DNA of 64,000 nt, from positions 47,032 through 111,031 of the forward strand of contig JAJPIF010000005.1 in NCBI GenBank assembly GCA_021324885.1. The letters are read 5' to 3'. This document shows positions 1 to 7,725 of the stretch, one piece after another. The translations under genes and the position numbers were made by a program. This DNA comes from Pseudomonadota bacterium. GTDB lineage: Bacteria; Desulfobacterota; Binatia; Binatales; Binataceae. The notes under the pieces were generated by a model that saw only the letters and a list, made by a program, of their open reading frames with translations, was not told the origin of the DNA and made no database searches. Numbering within the stretch: the first letter of the stretch is position 1; every line of letters begins with the position of its first letter.

Positions 1-407
1 TCGGAGCCGGCGCCGGGTTCGGAAAATCCCTGGCACCAGATCACCTTGCCGGCGGCCATCGGCGGCAGGAAACGGGCCTTCTGCTCGGGAGTGCCGAAGC
101 GCATGATCATGGGGCCGATGTAGTTGAGATTCATGTACTGCGGGCCGCGCGGTTCGCCGTGCGCCCACATCTCCTCGCGCACGATCGCCTGCATCCACTC
201 GTTGGCGGCGGCGCCGCCGTATTCGCGCGGCCATGAAATCGTGAGCCATCCGCGCGCCGCCAGCTTTTCGCAGATTCGGCGCGTCATCGCGGGCACGCGC
301 TCATCGTCGGAAAACAGGCCGCGCCACCAGTCGGGCAGTTCCTCCTTAAGGAACTGACGGACGGAATTGCGAAACTCCTTTTCCTCGGGACGGAAATCAA
401 AATCCAT
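1..407 (-). CDS. Acyl-CoA dehydrogenase, N-terminal part (cut by window edge)
   Basis: Reading the minus strand from the ATG at 407 gives about 135 residues starting MDFDFRPEEKEFRNSVRQFL and running off the window edge. This is the N-terminal alpha-helical domain of the FAD-dependent acyl-CoA dehydrogenase family, which makes the alpha-beta double bond in acyl-CoA thioesters. The conserved PREYGG segment and the FGTPEQK..FLPP segment are present. The stretch ending CQGFSEPGAGS is the flavin/substrate-binding loop. A strong GGAGG ribosome site lies 5-10 bases upstream of the ATG. The gene is divergent from the enoyl-CoA hydratase at 556, so the two may share control and act in one acyl-CoA degradation route. 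The substrate cannot be told. The 3' end is outside the window, so completeness is unknown. Confidence 0.93.
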   Translation of the reverse strand, partial: MDFDFRPEEKEFRNSVRQFLKEELPDWWRGLFSDDERVPAMTRRICEKLAARGWLTISWPREYGGAAANEWMQAIVREEMWAHGEPRGPQYMNLNYIGPMIMRFGTPEQKARFLPPMAAGKVIWCQGFSEPGAGS

Positions 408-492
408 AAAAAACCTCCATGGCCGGGCCGGAGGGTTTAGCCGAGCGTAAATTAGCAAACGGCCTGGGGCGGAGCATAGCGGCGTGGGCGAT

Positions 493-522
493 TTGACAAT
501 GCGGTCCCGCCAATCCTAGCGT
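493..522 (+). promoter_or_regulatory. Possible sigma70-type promoter for the enoyl-CoA hydratase gene
   Basis: A perfect TTGACA lies at 493-498 in the divergent intergenic region. A weak -10 candidate, TAGCGT, lies at 517-522 with an 18-base spacer. It would place the transcript start about 25 bases before the ATG at 556. The -35 match is convincing and the -10 match is poor (3 of 6), so this is tentative. Confidence 0.35.
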
Positions 523-555
523 TGCCTGGGCAGACTCGGTTCGGAGATCCACGAG

Positions 556-1392
556 ATGGCGTACAGCGAGATCATTTTCACCAAAGCAGATCGGGTGGCG
601 ACGATCACCCTCAACCGGCCGCAGGCTTACAACGCCTGGACTCCGACGATGAGCCGCGAGATGCGCGAGGCGTTTGCCGACGCCGATAATGACGAGAATA
701 TCGGCGCGATCATTTTCACCGGCGCCGGCAAGGCGTTTTGCTCCGGCGCCGACATGTCGCTGGTCGGCAAGCGGGCGGCTTCCTCCGGCGAATCTTCGGC
801 GGCGCGCAGCGCGCCCAGCGCTGCCGCCAGGCCCCGCCGGCCGGGACTGCTGCCCTATCTGCGCGATTTGCGCACGCCGGTAATCGGCGCGATCAACGGC
901 GTCGCCGCCGGAATCGGATTCACGATTCCGCTGTATTTCGATTTTCGCATCGCCGCGCAAAGCGCGCGCATCGGATCGATCTTCTCACGCCGGGGACTGA
1001 CCATCGAAGACGCTACCGCATACTTTCTGCCGCGCATCGTGGGGCTGGCCAATGCGCTCGACCTGATCGTGACCGGACGCATGATAAGCGCCGAGGAAGC
1101 GCTGCGCCTGGGCTACCTGCACGAAGTGGTGCCGGACGATCAGTTGATGGCGCGTGCGCTCGAGCTTGCCCGCGACATCGCGCACAACTGCTCCGCGATC
1201 AGTATCGCGCAGTCGCGCCGGATGCTGCTCGAGCACTTCAACAGCGATCTCGACACCGTGCTGCGCGACGCCGACGAAATCACCAAATGGATGTACACTC
1301 TGGACGATATCAAGGAAGGTGTCCGCGCGTTCGCGGAGAAGCGGACGCCGCGCTTCAGCGTTCCCAAAACGCTCACTCCAAAGCGCGATTGA
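556..1392 (+). CDS. Enoyl-CoA hydratase/isomerase family protein
   Basis: A 278-residue crotonase-fold protein, the usual length for the family. The segment GAGKAFCSGADMSLVG is the first oxyanion-hole region. The segment INGVAAGIGFTIPLYFDFRI is the second oxyanion and CoA-binding region, followed by the usual trimer-contact helices (TGRMISAEEALRLGY). An Ala/Ser/Arg-rich insertion of about 20 residues near 77-95 replaces the shorter loop seen in typical members. The protein should hydrate or isomerise an enoyl-CoA in the cytoplasm. It is divergent from an acyl-CoA dehydrogenase and followed 42 bases later by a hydrolase, which suggests a catabolic cluster. The two classical hydratase glutamates are not clearly both present, so another crotonase reaction is possible. 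Confidence 0.9.
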   Translation: MAYSEIIFTKADRVATITLNRPQAYNAWTPTMSREMREAFADADNDENIGAIIFTGAGKAFCSGADMSLVGKRAASSGESSAARSAPSAAARPRRPGLLPYLRDLRTPVIGAINGVAAGIGFTIPLYFDFRIAAQSARIGSIFSRRGLTIEDATAYFLPRIVGLANALDLIVTGRMISAEEALRLGYLHEVVPDDQLMARALELARDIAHNCSAISIAQSRRMLLEHFNSDLDTVLRDADEITKWMYTLDDIKEGVRAFAEKRTPRFSVPKTLTPKRD

Positions 1393-1434
1393 CCCGCCCT
1401 TGCGCTGACCGCGGCCGCTTCGAGGAGGTACAGG

Positions 1435-2202
1435 ATGCCGCAAGCCAGAATCAATGGAATCGATCTCTACTATGAGTCGCACGGTCAGGGTCCCGCGATT
1501 GTGTTTGCGCATGGCGGGGCCGGCAGCCATCTGAGCTGGTGGCAGCAGGTGCCGGCGCTGTCGGGAAAATACCACTGCGTTACCTTCGACCATCGCGGCT
1601 TCGGCCTTTCTCATGAATCCGCCGACGGGCCGGGGGCGAGCGCGTTTGTCGAGGATTTGCGCGGCCTGCTCGACCATCTGGGAATCGAAAAAGCGGCGCT
1701 GGTGGGCCAGTCGATGGGCGGATGGACAGTGCTGGGCTTTGCCGCCCGCTATCCCCATCGCACCAGCGCGCTGGTGTTGTGCGACACGACGGCGGGGATG
1801 GACGATCCCGAAGTACTTGCCGAGCAGAACCGGATCGCGAAACGGGCGTCGGGCGGATTGGTGCCCAACGCGGTCGCTGACGACTTCCCCACGCGGGAAC
1901 CGGCGCTTTATTTCCTCTACAGTGAAATCAACCAGCTTAATAATCCGCCCCCGAAGCTGCTCGCCCCATTGTTCAATCTGCGCCACGCTCCCGGCGCCCT
2001 CCTCCAGCATCACATCCCGACGCTGCTGGTGTGGGGCGACAAGGACGCGCTGATTCCGGCTTCGGCGATGGAACTGATGCGCCGGCGCGTGCCGCATGCG
2101 CGCACCGAGTTGATACGCGGCGCCGGTCATTCCGTGTATTTCGAGAAAGCAGCGGAGTTCAACTCGATCCTGTTGGATTTCCTGCGCACCAACGCGGCTT
2201 AG
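1435..2202 (+). CDS. Alpha/beta-fold hydrolase
   Basis: A 255-residue alpha/beta hydrolase. The oxyanion HGG segment is at residues 26-28 and the nucleophile elbow GQSMGG puts the catalytic Ser at 93. The acid lies in the VWGDKDALIP segment and the base in GAGHSVYFE near the C-terminus, so the full triad is present. The start has an excellent GAGGAGG ribosome site 6-8 bases upstream. Family members of this size include 3-oxoadipate enol-lactonase, haloperoxidase-like esterases and meta-cleavage hydrolases. Its place between an enoyl-CoA hydratase and a cyclase-family protein suits ring-cleavage or lactone hydrolysis, but the substrate is unknown. Confidence 0.9.
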   Translation: MPQARINGIDLYYESHGQGPAIVFAHGGAGSHLSWWQQVPALSGKYHCVTFDHRGFGLSHESADGPGASAFVEDLRGLLDHLGIEKAALVGQSMGGWTVLGFAARYPHRTSALVLCDTTAGMDDPEVLAEQNRIAKRASGGLVPNAVADDFPTREPALYFLYSEINQLNNPPPKLLAPLFNLRHAPGALLQHHIPTLLVWGDKDALIPASAMELMRRRVPHARTELIRGAGHSVYFEKAAEFNSILLDFLRTNAA

Positions 2203-2226
2203 CCCGCACAAAAGGGAGCACAACTC

Positions 2227-3195
2227 ATGGCCAAGATCGATTTCGACAAGCTGCCCCGCTTCTCACAACTCGGGCAGAACGGCACGCCCGAAGGCTCGAC
2301 CTGGGGTTTGTTCGGCGACGACTACGAACTGGGATGCCTCAATTTTCTGACGCCCGAAGGAATTATCGAAGCGGCGCGCCTCGTGCAGAAAGGCAAAGTC
2401 TTCCGCCTCGACATGAAGGTCGGCTACGGCGAGCCCACGCTGTTTGGCCGCGCCATCGTCAAACACAAGATCATCCGCCATGCCGGACCCGACGGTAAAG
2501 TCTGGGGGCATGACGACATGCTCGACAACTACAACACCCAGGAAGGCAGCCAGTGGGACGGTCTGGCGCACGTGGCCCATCCAAAGCATGGCTTTTACAA
2601 CGGCGTGGGACAGGACGATATCAAGTCGGGAAGCGGCTCCAAACTGAGTATCCATAAATGGGCCAACCGCTTCGTCGGGCGCGGCACACTGATCGATGCG
2701 TTCAAATATCGCAACGATCGGGGCCGCCCGATCGATCCGCTGACCAAGGCCATCTACAGTCTGGACGACCTCAAGGGAGCGCTGGCCGCGCAGCAGACGC
2801 AACTGAAGCCCGGCAGCATCCTGCTGGTGCATACGGGATGGATGCAGGCCTATCAGAAGGCGTCGGCGGAGCGCAAGCGGGAGATGGCGCCGATCGACCA
2901 GCTCAAGGCCTGCGGAATCGAGGCCAGCAACGCGATGTGCGAATGGCTGTGGGACAACCGCGTCGCCGCGATCGGCACCGATTGTCCTTCGGTCGAATCA
3001 TGGCCCTTTGAGAAATCGCCGCTGCATACCTGGGCGCTGCCGCTGGCCGGATTGCCGCTGGGCGAGCAGTTTGAACTGGCGCCGCTGGCGGCGGATTGCG
3101 CGCAGGACGGGCGCTACGAGTTCATGGTGGTCTCGGCGCCCCTCAACGTCGAAGGCGGAATCGCATCGCCGCCCAACGCGGTGGTGATCAAATAG
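2227..3195 (+). CDS. Cyclase family protein (kynurenine formamidase-like fold)
   Basis: A 322-residue protein of the metal-dependent cyclase/formamidase family (PF04199 type). The segment GSQWDGLAHVAHPKHGFYNG stands where this family has its metal-binding HxDxPxH-like motif. A downstream GSILLVHTGWMQAY segment and IGTDCPSVE segment are also typical. The protein is about 100 residues longer than bacterial kynurenine formamidases, as in the long subfamily found in soil bacteria. A GGGAG site lies 8 bases before the ATG and the gene follows the hydrolase by 24 bases, so they are likely co-transcribed. A hydrolytic role on an amide or lactone is likely; the substrate is unknown. Confidence 0.85.
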   Translation: MAKIDFDKLPRFSQLGQNGTPEGSTWGLFGDDYELGCLNFLTPEGIIEAARLVQKGKVFRLDMKVGYGEPTLFGRAIVKHKIIRHAGPDGKVWGHDDMLDNYNTQEGSQWDGLAHVAHPKHGFYNGVGQDDIKSGSGSKLSIHKWANRFVGRGTLIDAFKYRNDRGRPIDPLTKAIYSLDDLKGALAAQQTQLKPGSILLVHTGWMQAYQKASAERKREMAPIDQLKACGIEASNAMCEWLWDNRVAAIGTDCPSVESWPFEKSPLHTWALPLAGLPLGEQFELAPLAADCAQDGRYEFMVVSAPLNVEGGIASPPNAVVIK

Positions 3196-3247
3196 TTCAA
3201 CCTTGTGCGCCGTCTGCATGAAAAGTGCAGCCTGGCGGATGCAACGT

Positions 3248-3871
3248 TCACCCCTGCTGCTCACGACCATGAAAATGCCGGTTTAGCGGAGCGGCCAGGC
3301 CGTGGGCGCGCGATATTTTGAACAGGCGGCGGCGCAACGGTTCGAGACCCTCGCCGTCGATAGCCGAACAGGGGAACAGCGGCGCGTTTAACGCGTCGAA
3401 CCGGCGCGCCATCGCGGGTCGCTCGCCGCGGCGGATCTTGTCGCACTTGGTGGCGGCCACGATCAGTTCGAGATTGCGGCCGCGGACCATCCCGGCCAAC
3501 TCAAATTCCTCCTCGCGCGGACCGCGCCGCGCGTCGATCAGCAACAGGACCGCGCTAAGATTGACGCGCTGGGCCAGAAAATCGGTCATCAGGACGCCGA
3601 TCCTTTGCGCCAGCGCTTCAGGTATCCGCGCGTAACCGTACCCCGGCAGATCGACCAGCGCCAGATTATCGCCCACGGTGAAAAAATTGAGCGCCTGGGT
3701 CCGTCCGGGGGTGCGGCTGGTGCGGGCGAGCCCCTTAATCCCGACCAATGCGTTGAGCAGCGAACTCTTGCCGACATTGGAACGACCGGCAATTGCGATT
3801 TCACGCCGATCCCAACGCGGGCAATCAACCAGCGTGCTCGCGCTTTTTTCGAAATGACACTGGAGCGACAC
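3248..3871 (-). CDS. engB: Ribosome biogenesis GTP-binding protein EngB (YihA/YsxC)
   Basis: A 207-residue TRAFAC GTPase of usual EngB length. The G1 P-loop GRSNVGKSS is at residues 29-37, the G2 threonine region is near TSRTPGRTQ, G3 is DLPGYGYAR and G4 is ATKCDK. EngB acts in maturation of the large ribosomal subunit. The start codon is GTG, with only a weak ribosome site (CTGAGG). It is the last gene of a minus-strand run that includes a lipoprotein, an ArsC/Spx-like protein and a secreted protein, with a spacing of 100 bases to the previous gene. Confidence 0.96.
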   Translation of the reverse strand: MSLQCHFEKSASTLVDCPRWDRREIAIAGRSNVGKSSLLNALVGIKGLARTSRTPGRTQALNFFTVGDNLALVDLPGYGYARIPEALAQRIGVLMTDFLAQRVNLSAVLLLIDARRGPREEEFELAGMVRGRNLELIVAATKCDKIRRGERPAMARRFDALNAPLFPCSAIDGEGLEPLRRRLFKISRAHGLAAPLNRHFHGREQQG

Positions 3872-3971
3872 GCCTCAGTTTTAGCACATGACAAAAAGCC
3901 TGGCGCCGGCCTGGAAATCGCGGACCAACCGCCGGTTCGAGCCCGCCCTTCCCTGCCGGGCCAAGCGCATC

Positions 3972-4250
3972 TTAGACCACCAAACCGATAATCCTGAAGG
4001 GCAGCATGATTATCGTTCCCACCAGGTGAACAGCGGCCCCCAGCACGCTGTCGGGCTCACTGGTGGTGGTGGTCGTGGTGGTCGTGGACTGCGGTTGCGA
4101 TGCGACTGCACCCTGCGGATCCGACGGATAAGAGGCGCTGGCCGGTGTAGTGCTGCGCGTCGTGGTGGTGGTGCTGGTAGTGGTTGAGCATCCCCAACCT
4201 GCCGCCACCATGGCCATCAGAGCCGCCGCCAACAGTTTCCTTGTCCTCAT
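3972..4250 (-). CDS. Small Thr-rich lipoprotein, unknown function
   Basis: A 92-residue protein with a signal peptide and a lipobox ending GWGC, so it is probably lipid-anchored. After the Cys there are two Thr-rich runs (seven to eight near-consecutive Thr) around a Ser/Pro/Gln-rich linker. A hydrophobic C-terminal segment (about residues 72-92) could contact membrane. The ATG at 4250 is preferred over an in-frame GTG at 4256 because GGAGG is 8 bases from the ATG but only 2 from the GTG. No known domain is recognised. The homopolymeric Thr codon runs make it prone to length variation. Confidence 0.75.
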   Translation of the reverse strand: MRTRKLLAAALMAMVAAGWGCSTTTSTTTTTRSTTPASASYPSDPQGAVASQPQSTTTTTTTTSEPDSVLGAAVHLVGTIIMLPFRIIGLVV

Positions 4251-4337
4251 TTTCACTTCCTCCTTCGGTTAGGGGACTGAAGAGGAAGAAGAGGACGGCA
4301 ATCGCAACCGGTCTCGAAACAAATGCCCTTTTCAGCG

Positions 4338-4688
4338 TCAGGCAAAGGCCTTTTTCAGCGCATCGCGATCGAAGCCCGCGATCAGCCGTTTGCCCGCGGC
4401 CGTCAGCGGCCGTTTGATTACGCGCGGCTCCTGCGCCATCAACTTGATCGCCTGATCGGCGCTGAGTTTGCCCGCATCCAGACCCGTCGCTTTGAAGGCG
4501 GGGCTCTTCGGATTGAGGAAATCGCGCGGGTCGTGGCCGGCAAAGATCTCCCGCAATTCCTCCTCCGTCAGCGGCTTTTTGGCGTAATCGCGTTCGACGA
4601 GATCAACCTTCAGTTCGGAGCGCAGGAACTCCCGCGCCTGGCGACAGGTCGTTCAGGTTGAACGCCAGAAAAATCGCGCCTTCTTCAT
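4338..4688 (-). CDS. ArsC/Spx/YffB-like thioredoxin-fold protein, probable selenoprotein (in-frame TGA at codon 12)
   Basis: Translation from the ATG at 4688 is in frame to the TGA at 4338 if the TGA at 4653-4655 is read through, giving 116 residues, the normal family length. The start reads MKKARFFWRST-U-TTCRQAREFL. In Spx, YffB and ArsC proteins this position is the catalytic Cys of CxxC or CxxS, so the motif here is U12-T-T-C15. Later family marks are present: RDYAKKPLTEEEL, DPRDFLNPKSPAFK and EPRVIKRPL, where R93-P94 is the conserved cis-Pro site. A SECIS-like hairpin follows the TGA. The gene begins 15 bases after the stop of the secreted-protein gene, with a weak AAGG site. The alternative is a single nonsense mutation; its exact placement on the nucleophile and the hairpin argue against that. 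The in vivo reaction is unknown (oxidoreductase or arsenate-type reductase). Confidence 0.75.
4620..4637 (-). promoter_or_regulatory. Putative bacterial SECIS hairpin
   Basis: On the coding (minus) strand the sequence GCGCGGGAGTTCCTGCGC folds into a 7-bp stem (six Watson-Crick pairs and one G-U) with loop AGTT. The loop begins 22 bases after the TGA codon. Known bacterial SECIS rules ask for a small apical loop with a G in its first two positions, about 16-37 bases from the UGA; this hairpin meets both. It lies inside the coding sequence, as bacterial SECIS elements do. Confidence 0.6.
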
Positions 4689-4702
4689 GTGCTCTTTGCG
4701 CC

Positions 4703-5311
4703 TTATTCGATGTCGTGCTCACGCACAGGACCAGTGCCCGAATCTCCCGGCCCCGTGATGCTGGTAGTAAAATGGCCGGCCAGCGGCGGCGCTCCCACGG
4801 CGCCAGAAGCCGACCTCGGAGCGCTCGAACTGACCGGCGAGTTTGGATAAACCGGCGTACCGCTCGACGCGATCGAGGGCGGCGGATTGGAATTGCTGGT
4901 CGGCCCCGGCGCCGGCTGCGTCACTGGATAGGACGGGCCACTGAAATGAATTGGGGCGTCGCCACGAATCATGTCGGGCGTCAGCACATAGTCGCCGCCC
5001 AGCGAACTGCGCCAGATTGAATCGGCCGTTTGCTGATTGCCGCCGGTCAGGGCGTAGCCCGCTCCACCGGCAATACCGCCCAAAATGGCGTAAACGGTCT
5101 TGGCCGGGATGTAGCCGACGTTGGCCAGCAAGGTGGCGGCGCCGATGCCGGCGCCTTTCCAGTTAACTCCGCCATTTTCCGGTTGCTCCACCTGCGGTGT
5201 TCCCGGTGGATTGACCGGCTGCGCCGGCGTGCTCTGGGCCCAAGCGCCCAGCGGCATCATTACAACCAAGGCGAGTGCCGTGATGGCAAACCTGAAACCT
5301 CCGCGTCCCAT
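4703..5311 (-). CDS. Secreted/membrane protein of unknown function with Gly-rich membrane segment
   Basis: A 202-residue protein with an N-terminal signal peptide cleaved near AWAQ. A conserved-looking central block (about residues 52-120) contains two hydrophobic stretches around GYIPAKTVYAILGGIAGG and ALTGG, followed by IWRSSLGGDYVLTPDM. From memory, similar blocks occur in unannotated proteins of deltaproteobacteria-like lineages. The C-terminal 80 residues are Pro/Ser/Gly-rich and probably disordered. A GGAGG site lies 10 bases upstream of the ATG. It directly precedes the putative selenoprotein and is likely on the same transcript. A glycine-zipper-like envelope role is possible but unproven. 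Confidence 0.75.
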   Translation of the reverse strand: MGRGGFRFAITALALVVMMPLGAWAQSTPAQPVNPPGTPQVEQPENGGVNWKGAGIGAATLLANVGYIPAKTVYAILGGIAGGAGYALTGGNQQTADSIWRSSLGGDYVLTPDMIRGDAPIHFSGPSYPVTQPAPGPTSNSNPPPSIASSGTPVYPNSPVSSSAPRSASGAVGAPPLAGHFTTSITGPGDSGTGPVREHDIE

Positions 5312-5377
5312 AACTTTATAACCTCCACTTCCTCTGCAACCTCTTCAGTCCCCCGACCTCGGACGGGACAGCAAAAG

Positions 5378-6109
5378 TCATTCCGTTTTTACTACCACGT
5401 CTGCGGGCAGCAATTCGAGTAGGTAAGCAAACGCGTCATCGACGTAGGCGCGGTCTTTCGATTCCAAAGTGACTTTGACGCGATATTCGGCGTCTCCAAT
5501 TCGCGGGTAGGAGCCCAGCAACAACTTGGGAAAACGCTCGAGGCAGGCGTCGAGCAGGGCGGCAATTCTTCCTTCGCCGGCGCTGGTGTAAATCGCGTGC
5601 ATAAAATAGGGGTCGCTGGCAAAGCGGGACTTGAGCGCTGCCAGCTTGCCTTCGAACAACTGCGGGATGCCGGGAAGCATGTAAATATTTTCAATCTGCA
5701 CGGTCGGAAATATCATCGGCCCACCCTCGATCAGCACCGCGCCCTGGGGAACTTCCGCCATCTTGAGTCCGGCCTTGTTGGGTCGATCGCCGAAATGCTC
5801 CCGGATCAGCGCTTCGAGTTGCGGATGTATTACCACGGGCCGATGCAGAGCCGCCGCAACCCCGGCGACTGTAATGTCGTCGTGAGTAGGACCGACCCCG
5901 CCCGAAGTAATGACGAAATCGAAGCGCTGCGAGCAGTAGCGCACCTCCTCGGCAATCGCCTCGAGCTCGTCCGGAACCACCACGATGCGCTTTAACGCCA
6001 CGCCGATGGCGCGCAGTTCGCGAGCGGCAAAATAAGTGTTGGTATCGTGGATTTTGCCCGAGAGGATCTCGTTGCCAATAACCACGAGCGCACAACTTCG
6101 TTCCTGCAT
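5378..6109 (-). CDS. CinA-like molybdopterin-binding (MoCF) domain protein
   Basis: From the ATG at 6109 the product is 243 residues and begins right at the domain (MQERSCALVVIGNEILSGK). The motifs IGNEILSGKIHDTNT, TSGGVGPTHDD and the late PGIPQLFEGK are those of the MoCF/CinA N-terminal domain. The C-terminal nicotinamide-nucleotide deamidase domain of full CinA is absent, so this is the short form. An upstream in-frame ATG at 6175 would add 22 residues without family support. A possible promoter (TTGCCG, 18 bases, GATAAT) lies just upstream of 6175 and favours the later start. The reaction is uncertain: molybdopterin handling or a nucleotide pyrophosphatase-like activity. Confidence 0.85.
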   Translation of the reverse strand: MQERSCALVVIGNEILSGKIHDTNTYFAARELRAIGVALKRIVVVPDELEAIAEEVRYCSQRFDFVITSGGVGPTHDDITVAGVAAALHRPVVIHPQLEALIREHFGDRPNKAGLKMAEVPQGAVLIEGGPMIFPTVQIENIYMLPGIPQLFEGKLAALKSRFASDPYFMHAIYTSAGEGRIAALLDACLERFPKLLLGSYPRIGDAEYRVKVTLESKDRAYVDDAFAYLLELLPADVVVKTE

Positions 6110-6291
6110 CGCGAGCCCGGCTTTCGCTCTCGCGTCCTGAAACCCGCACCCCTGCGCGCCCGGACGCGTGGCCATCCAGATTGTACTGAATTATCGCAGG
6201 AGCCGCGCGCCGACGGCAAGAGCGCTTGGGGCCAAAATCCGGCGCAATCATCCGGTTGCATCGTAACGCTTGCGGGCTAGACTAGGCTTGC

Positions 6292-7725
6292 TTGGATGGA
6301 AACTTGGCAAGTCCGGCTAACAATCCTCCCCGCCTGATTGGGCTTCTGGTTTTGCTAGCCGCATCCCTCCTGGCGCTGGCGTCGGCGCGCGATTATGCCG
6401 GCAGTTGGAACGACGGCAGCCGCCTGGCCGCCGTTGAAAGTCTGGTCGATTACCACACCTTCCAAATCGACCGCTCGATTTTCGTCCACGTCCCGCGCCG
6501 TCCCGGCGCCTCTCCCTACGGCAACGAGCCGACTCTCAACCGTTACGGTACGCGCGACGTGGTCCGCATCAACGGCCGCATCTATTCCAGCAAACCGCCA
6601 GTGCAGGCCCTGCTGATGGCAGCGCTGTACGCCGGCGCGAAGCTCGCGATCGGACTGGACGCCCGGCAAAGCCCGCGTCTTTTCTGCTATCTGATGACCG
6701 TGCTGACTTCGGGGCTCGCCTACGCGCTCGCCATTTGGTGCATCTTCAGAATCGGGCTTGAGGTGGGCCTTGACTGGAGGCACTCGGCGACGCTTGCGGG
6801 CAGTGCCGCGCTGACCACGGTGGCGATCGCGTATGTGCAGGCCGTTAATAATCACATCATCCTGCTGGCTGTGGCGAGCGGCGTGATACTCAACATATTG
6901 CGTTTTCTCGGCGCCCGGCGCAGCGGCAGGACCGGAAATGAGCCGCTTTTCCTGATCGGCGCCTTAAGTGGATTGGGGTATGCCATGGAGCAGGGCAGCG
7001 GGATGGTCCTGCTGGCGGCGGCGCTGATCTGGACTATCTACCGCACCCGAAGCCTGGGGCGGCTGAGCCTGTTTACGGCGGCCGCGGCGCCGTGGGTGGC
7101 AGCGCATCATGCCCTCACTTTTGCGCTCGGCCATACGGTGCGGCCGCTCAACAGCGTGCGCGCGTTCGACGCGTTCCCCGGCTCGGCGTTCAGTTCGGGC
7201 GACATGACCGGTATCTTTATCCATCGTTCGATATTCAAGACCGCCGGCTACGCCCTGGGGATGCTGTTCGGGCCGCGCGGTTTTATCGGCCACAATCTCA
7301 CGCTTTATCTTGCCCTCGTCGCGATCTGCCTGATGCTGAGGAACGCCGATGGGGATTTGCCGGAGTTGGTTTTCGCCGGATGCTACGCCGGCGGAACGTG
7401 GATTTTATATTCGCTGTTTTCCAGCAATTACTCGGGTCTGTGTTGTTCAATCCGATGGTTCGTGCCGTTGCTGGCACCCGGCTATTACGTGCTGGCGCGA
7501 TTTCTCAAAGAACAGCCCGAGTACTGGCCCGACTTCCTGATTCTCAGCGGATGGGGTCTGGTGTTTGCCGTCTTTTTTTGGTGGCAGGGGCCGTGGTCCT
7601 CGCGTTTCGTCTTTCTGTGCCTGCCGCTTCAGGGGCTGGCGCTGGCGAGCTGGGCCGCCTGGCGTCTTCCACGCCTGGGACTCGCACACCTTCCAACTCT
7701 TCCTCATGGAATCCGCCAGGCTTAA
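6292..7725 (+). CDS. Polytopic membrane protein, GT39-like/unknown
   Basis: A 477-residue protein with an N-terminal membrane segment, a conserved-looking periplasmic stretch and about ten further hydrophobic segments. The periplasmic part holds GSWNDGSRLAAVESLVDY, then SIFVHVPR and INGRIYSSKPPVQALLMA, a pattern I associate with large uncharacterised membrane proteins related to C-type glycosyltransferases. No catalytic motif can be named with certainty. The start is a TTG at 6292 without a clear ribosome site, and a second TTG lies at 6304. The 3' end overlaps the next membrane-protein gene by 20 bases, which implies translational coupling. Confidence 0.75.
   Translation: MDGNLASPANNPPRLIGLLVLLAASLLALASARDYAGSWNDGSRLAAVESLVDYHTFQIDRSIFVHVPRRPGASPYGNEPTLNRYGTRDVVRINGRIYSSKPPVQALLMAALYAGAKLAIGLDARQSPRLFCYLMTVLTSGLAYALAIWCIFRIGLEVGLDWRHSATLAGSAALTTVAIAYVQAVNNHIILLAVASGVILNILRFLGARRSGRTGNEPLFLIGALSGLGYAMEQGSGMVLLAAALIWTIYRTRSLGRLSLFTAAAAPWVAAHHALTFALGHTVRPLNSVRAFDAFPGSAFSSGDMTGIFIHRSIFKTAGYALGMLFGPRGFIGHNLTLYLALVAICLMLRNADGDLPELVFAGCYAGGTWILYSLFSSNYSGLCCSIRWFVPLLAPGYYVLARFLKEQPEYWPDFLILSGWGLVFAVFFWWQGPWSSRFVFLCLPLQGLALASWAAWRLPRLGLAHLPTLPHGIRQA

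Noticed and set aside
985..2223. 412-codon minus-strand reading opposite the hydratase and hydrolase genes
   Set aside because: Antisense shadow of two well-supported genes.
4050..4200. Simple ACC/ACG repeats as a microsatellite element
   Set aside because: They encode the Thr runs of the small lipoprotein in frame.
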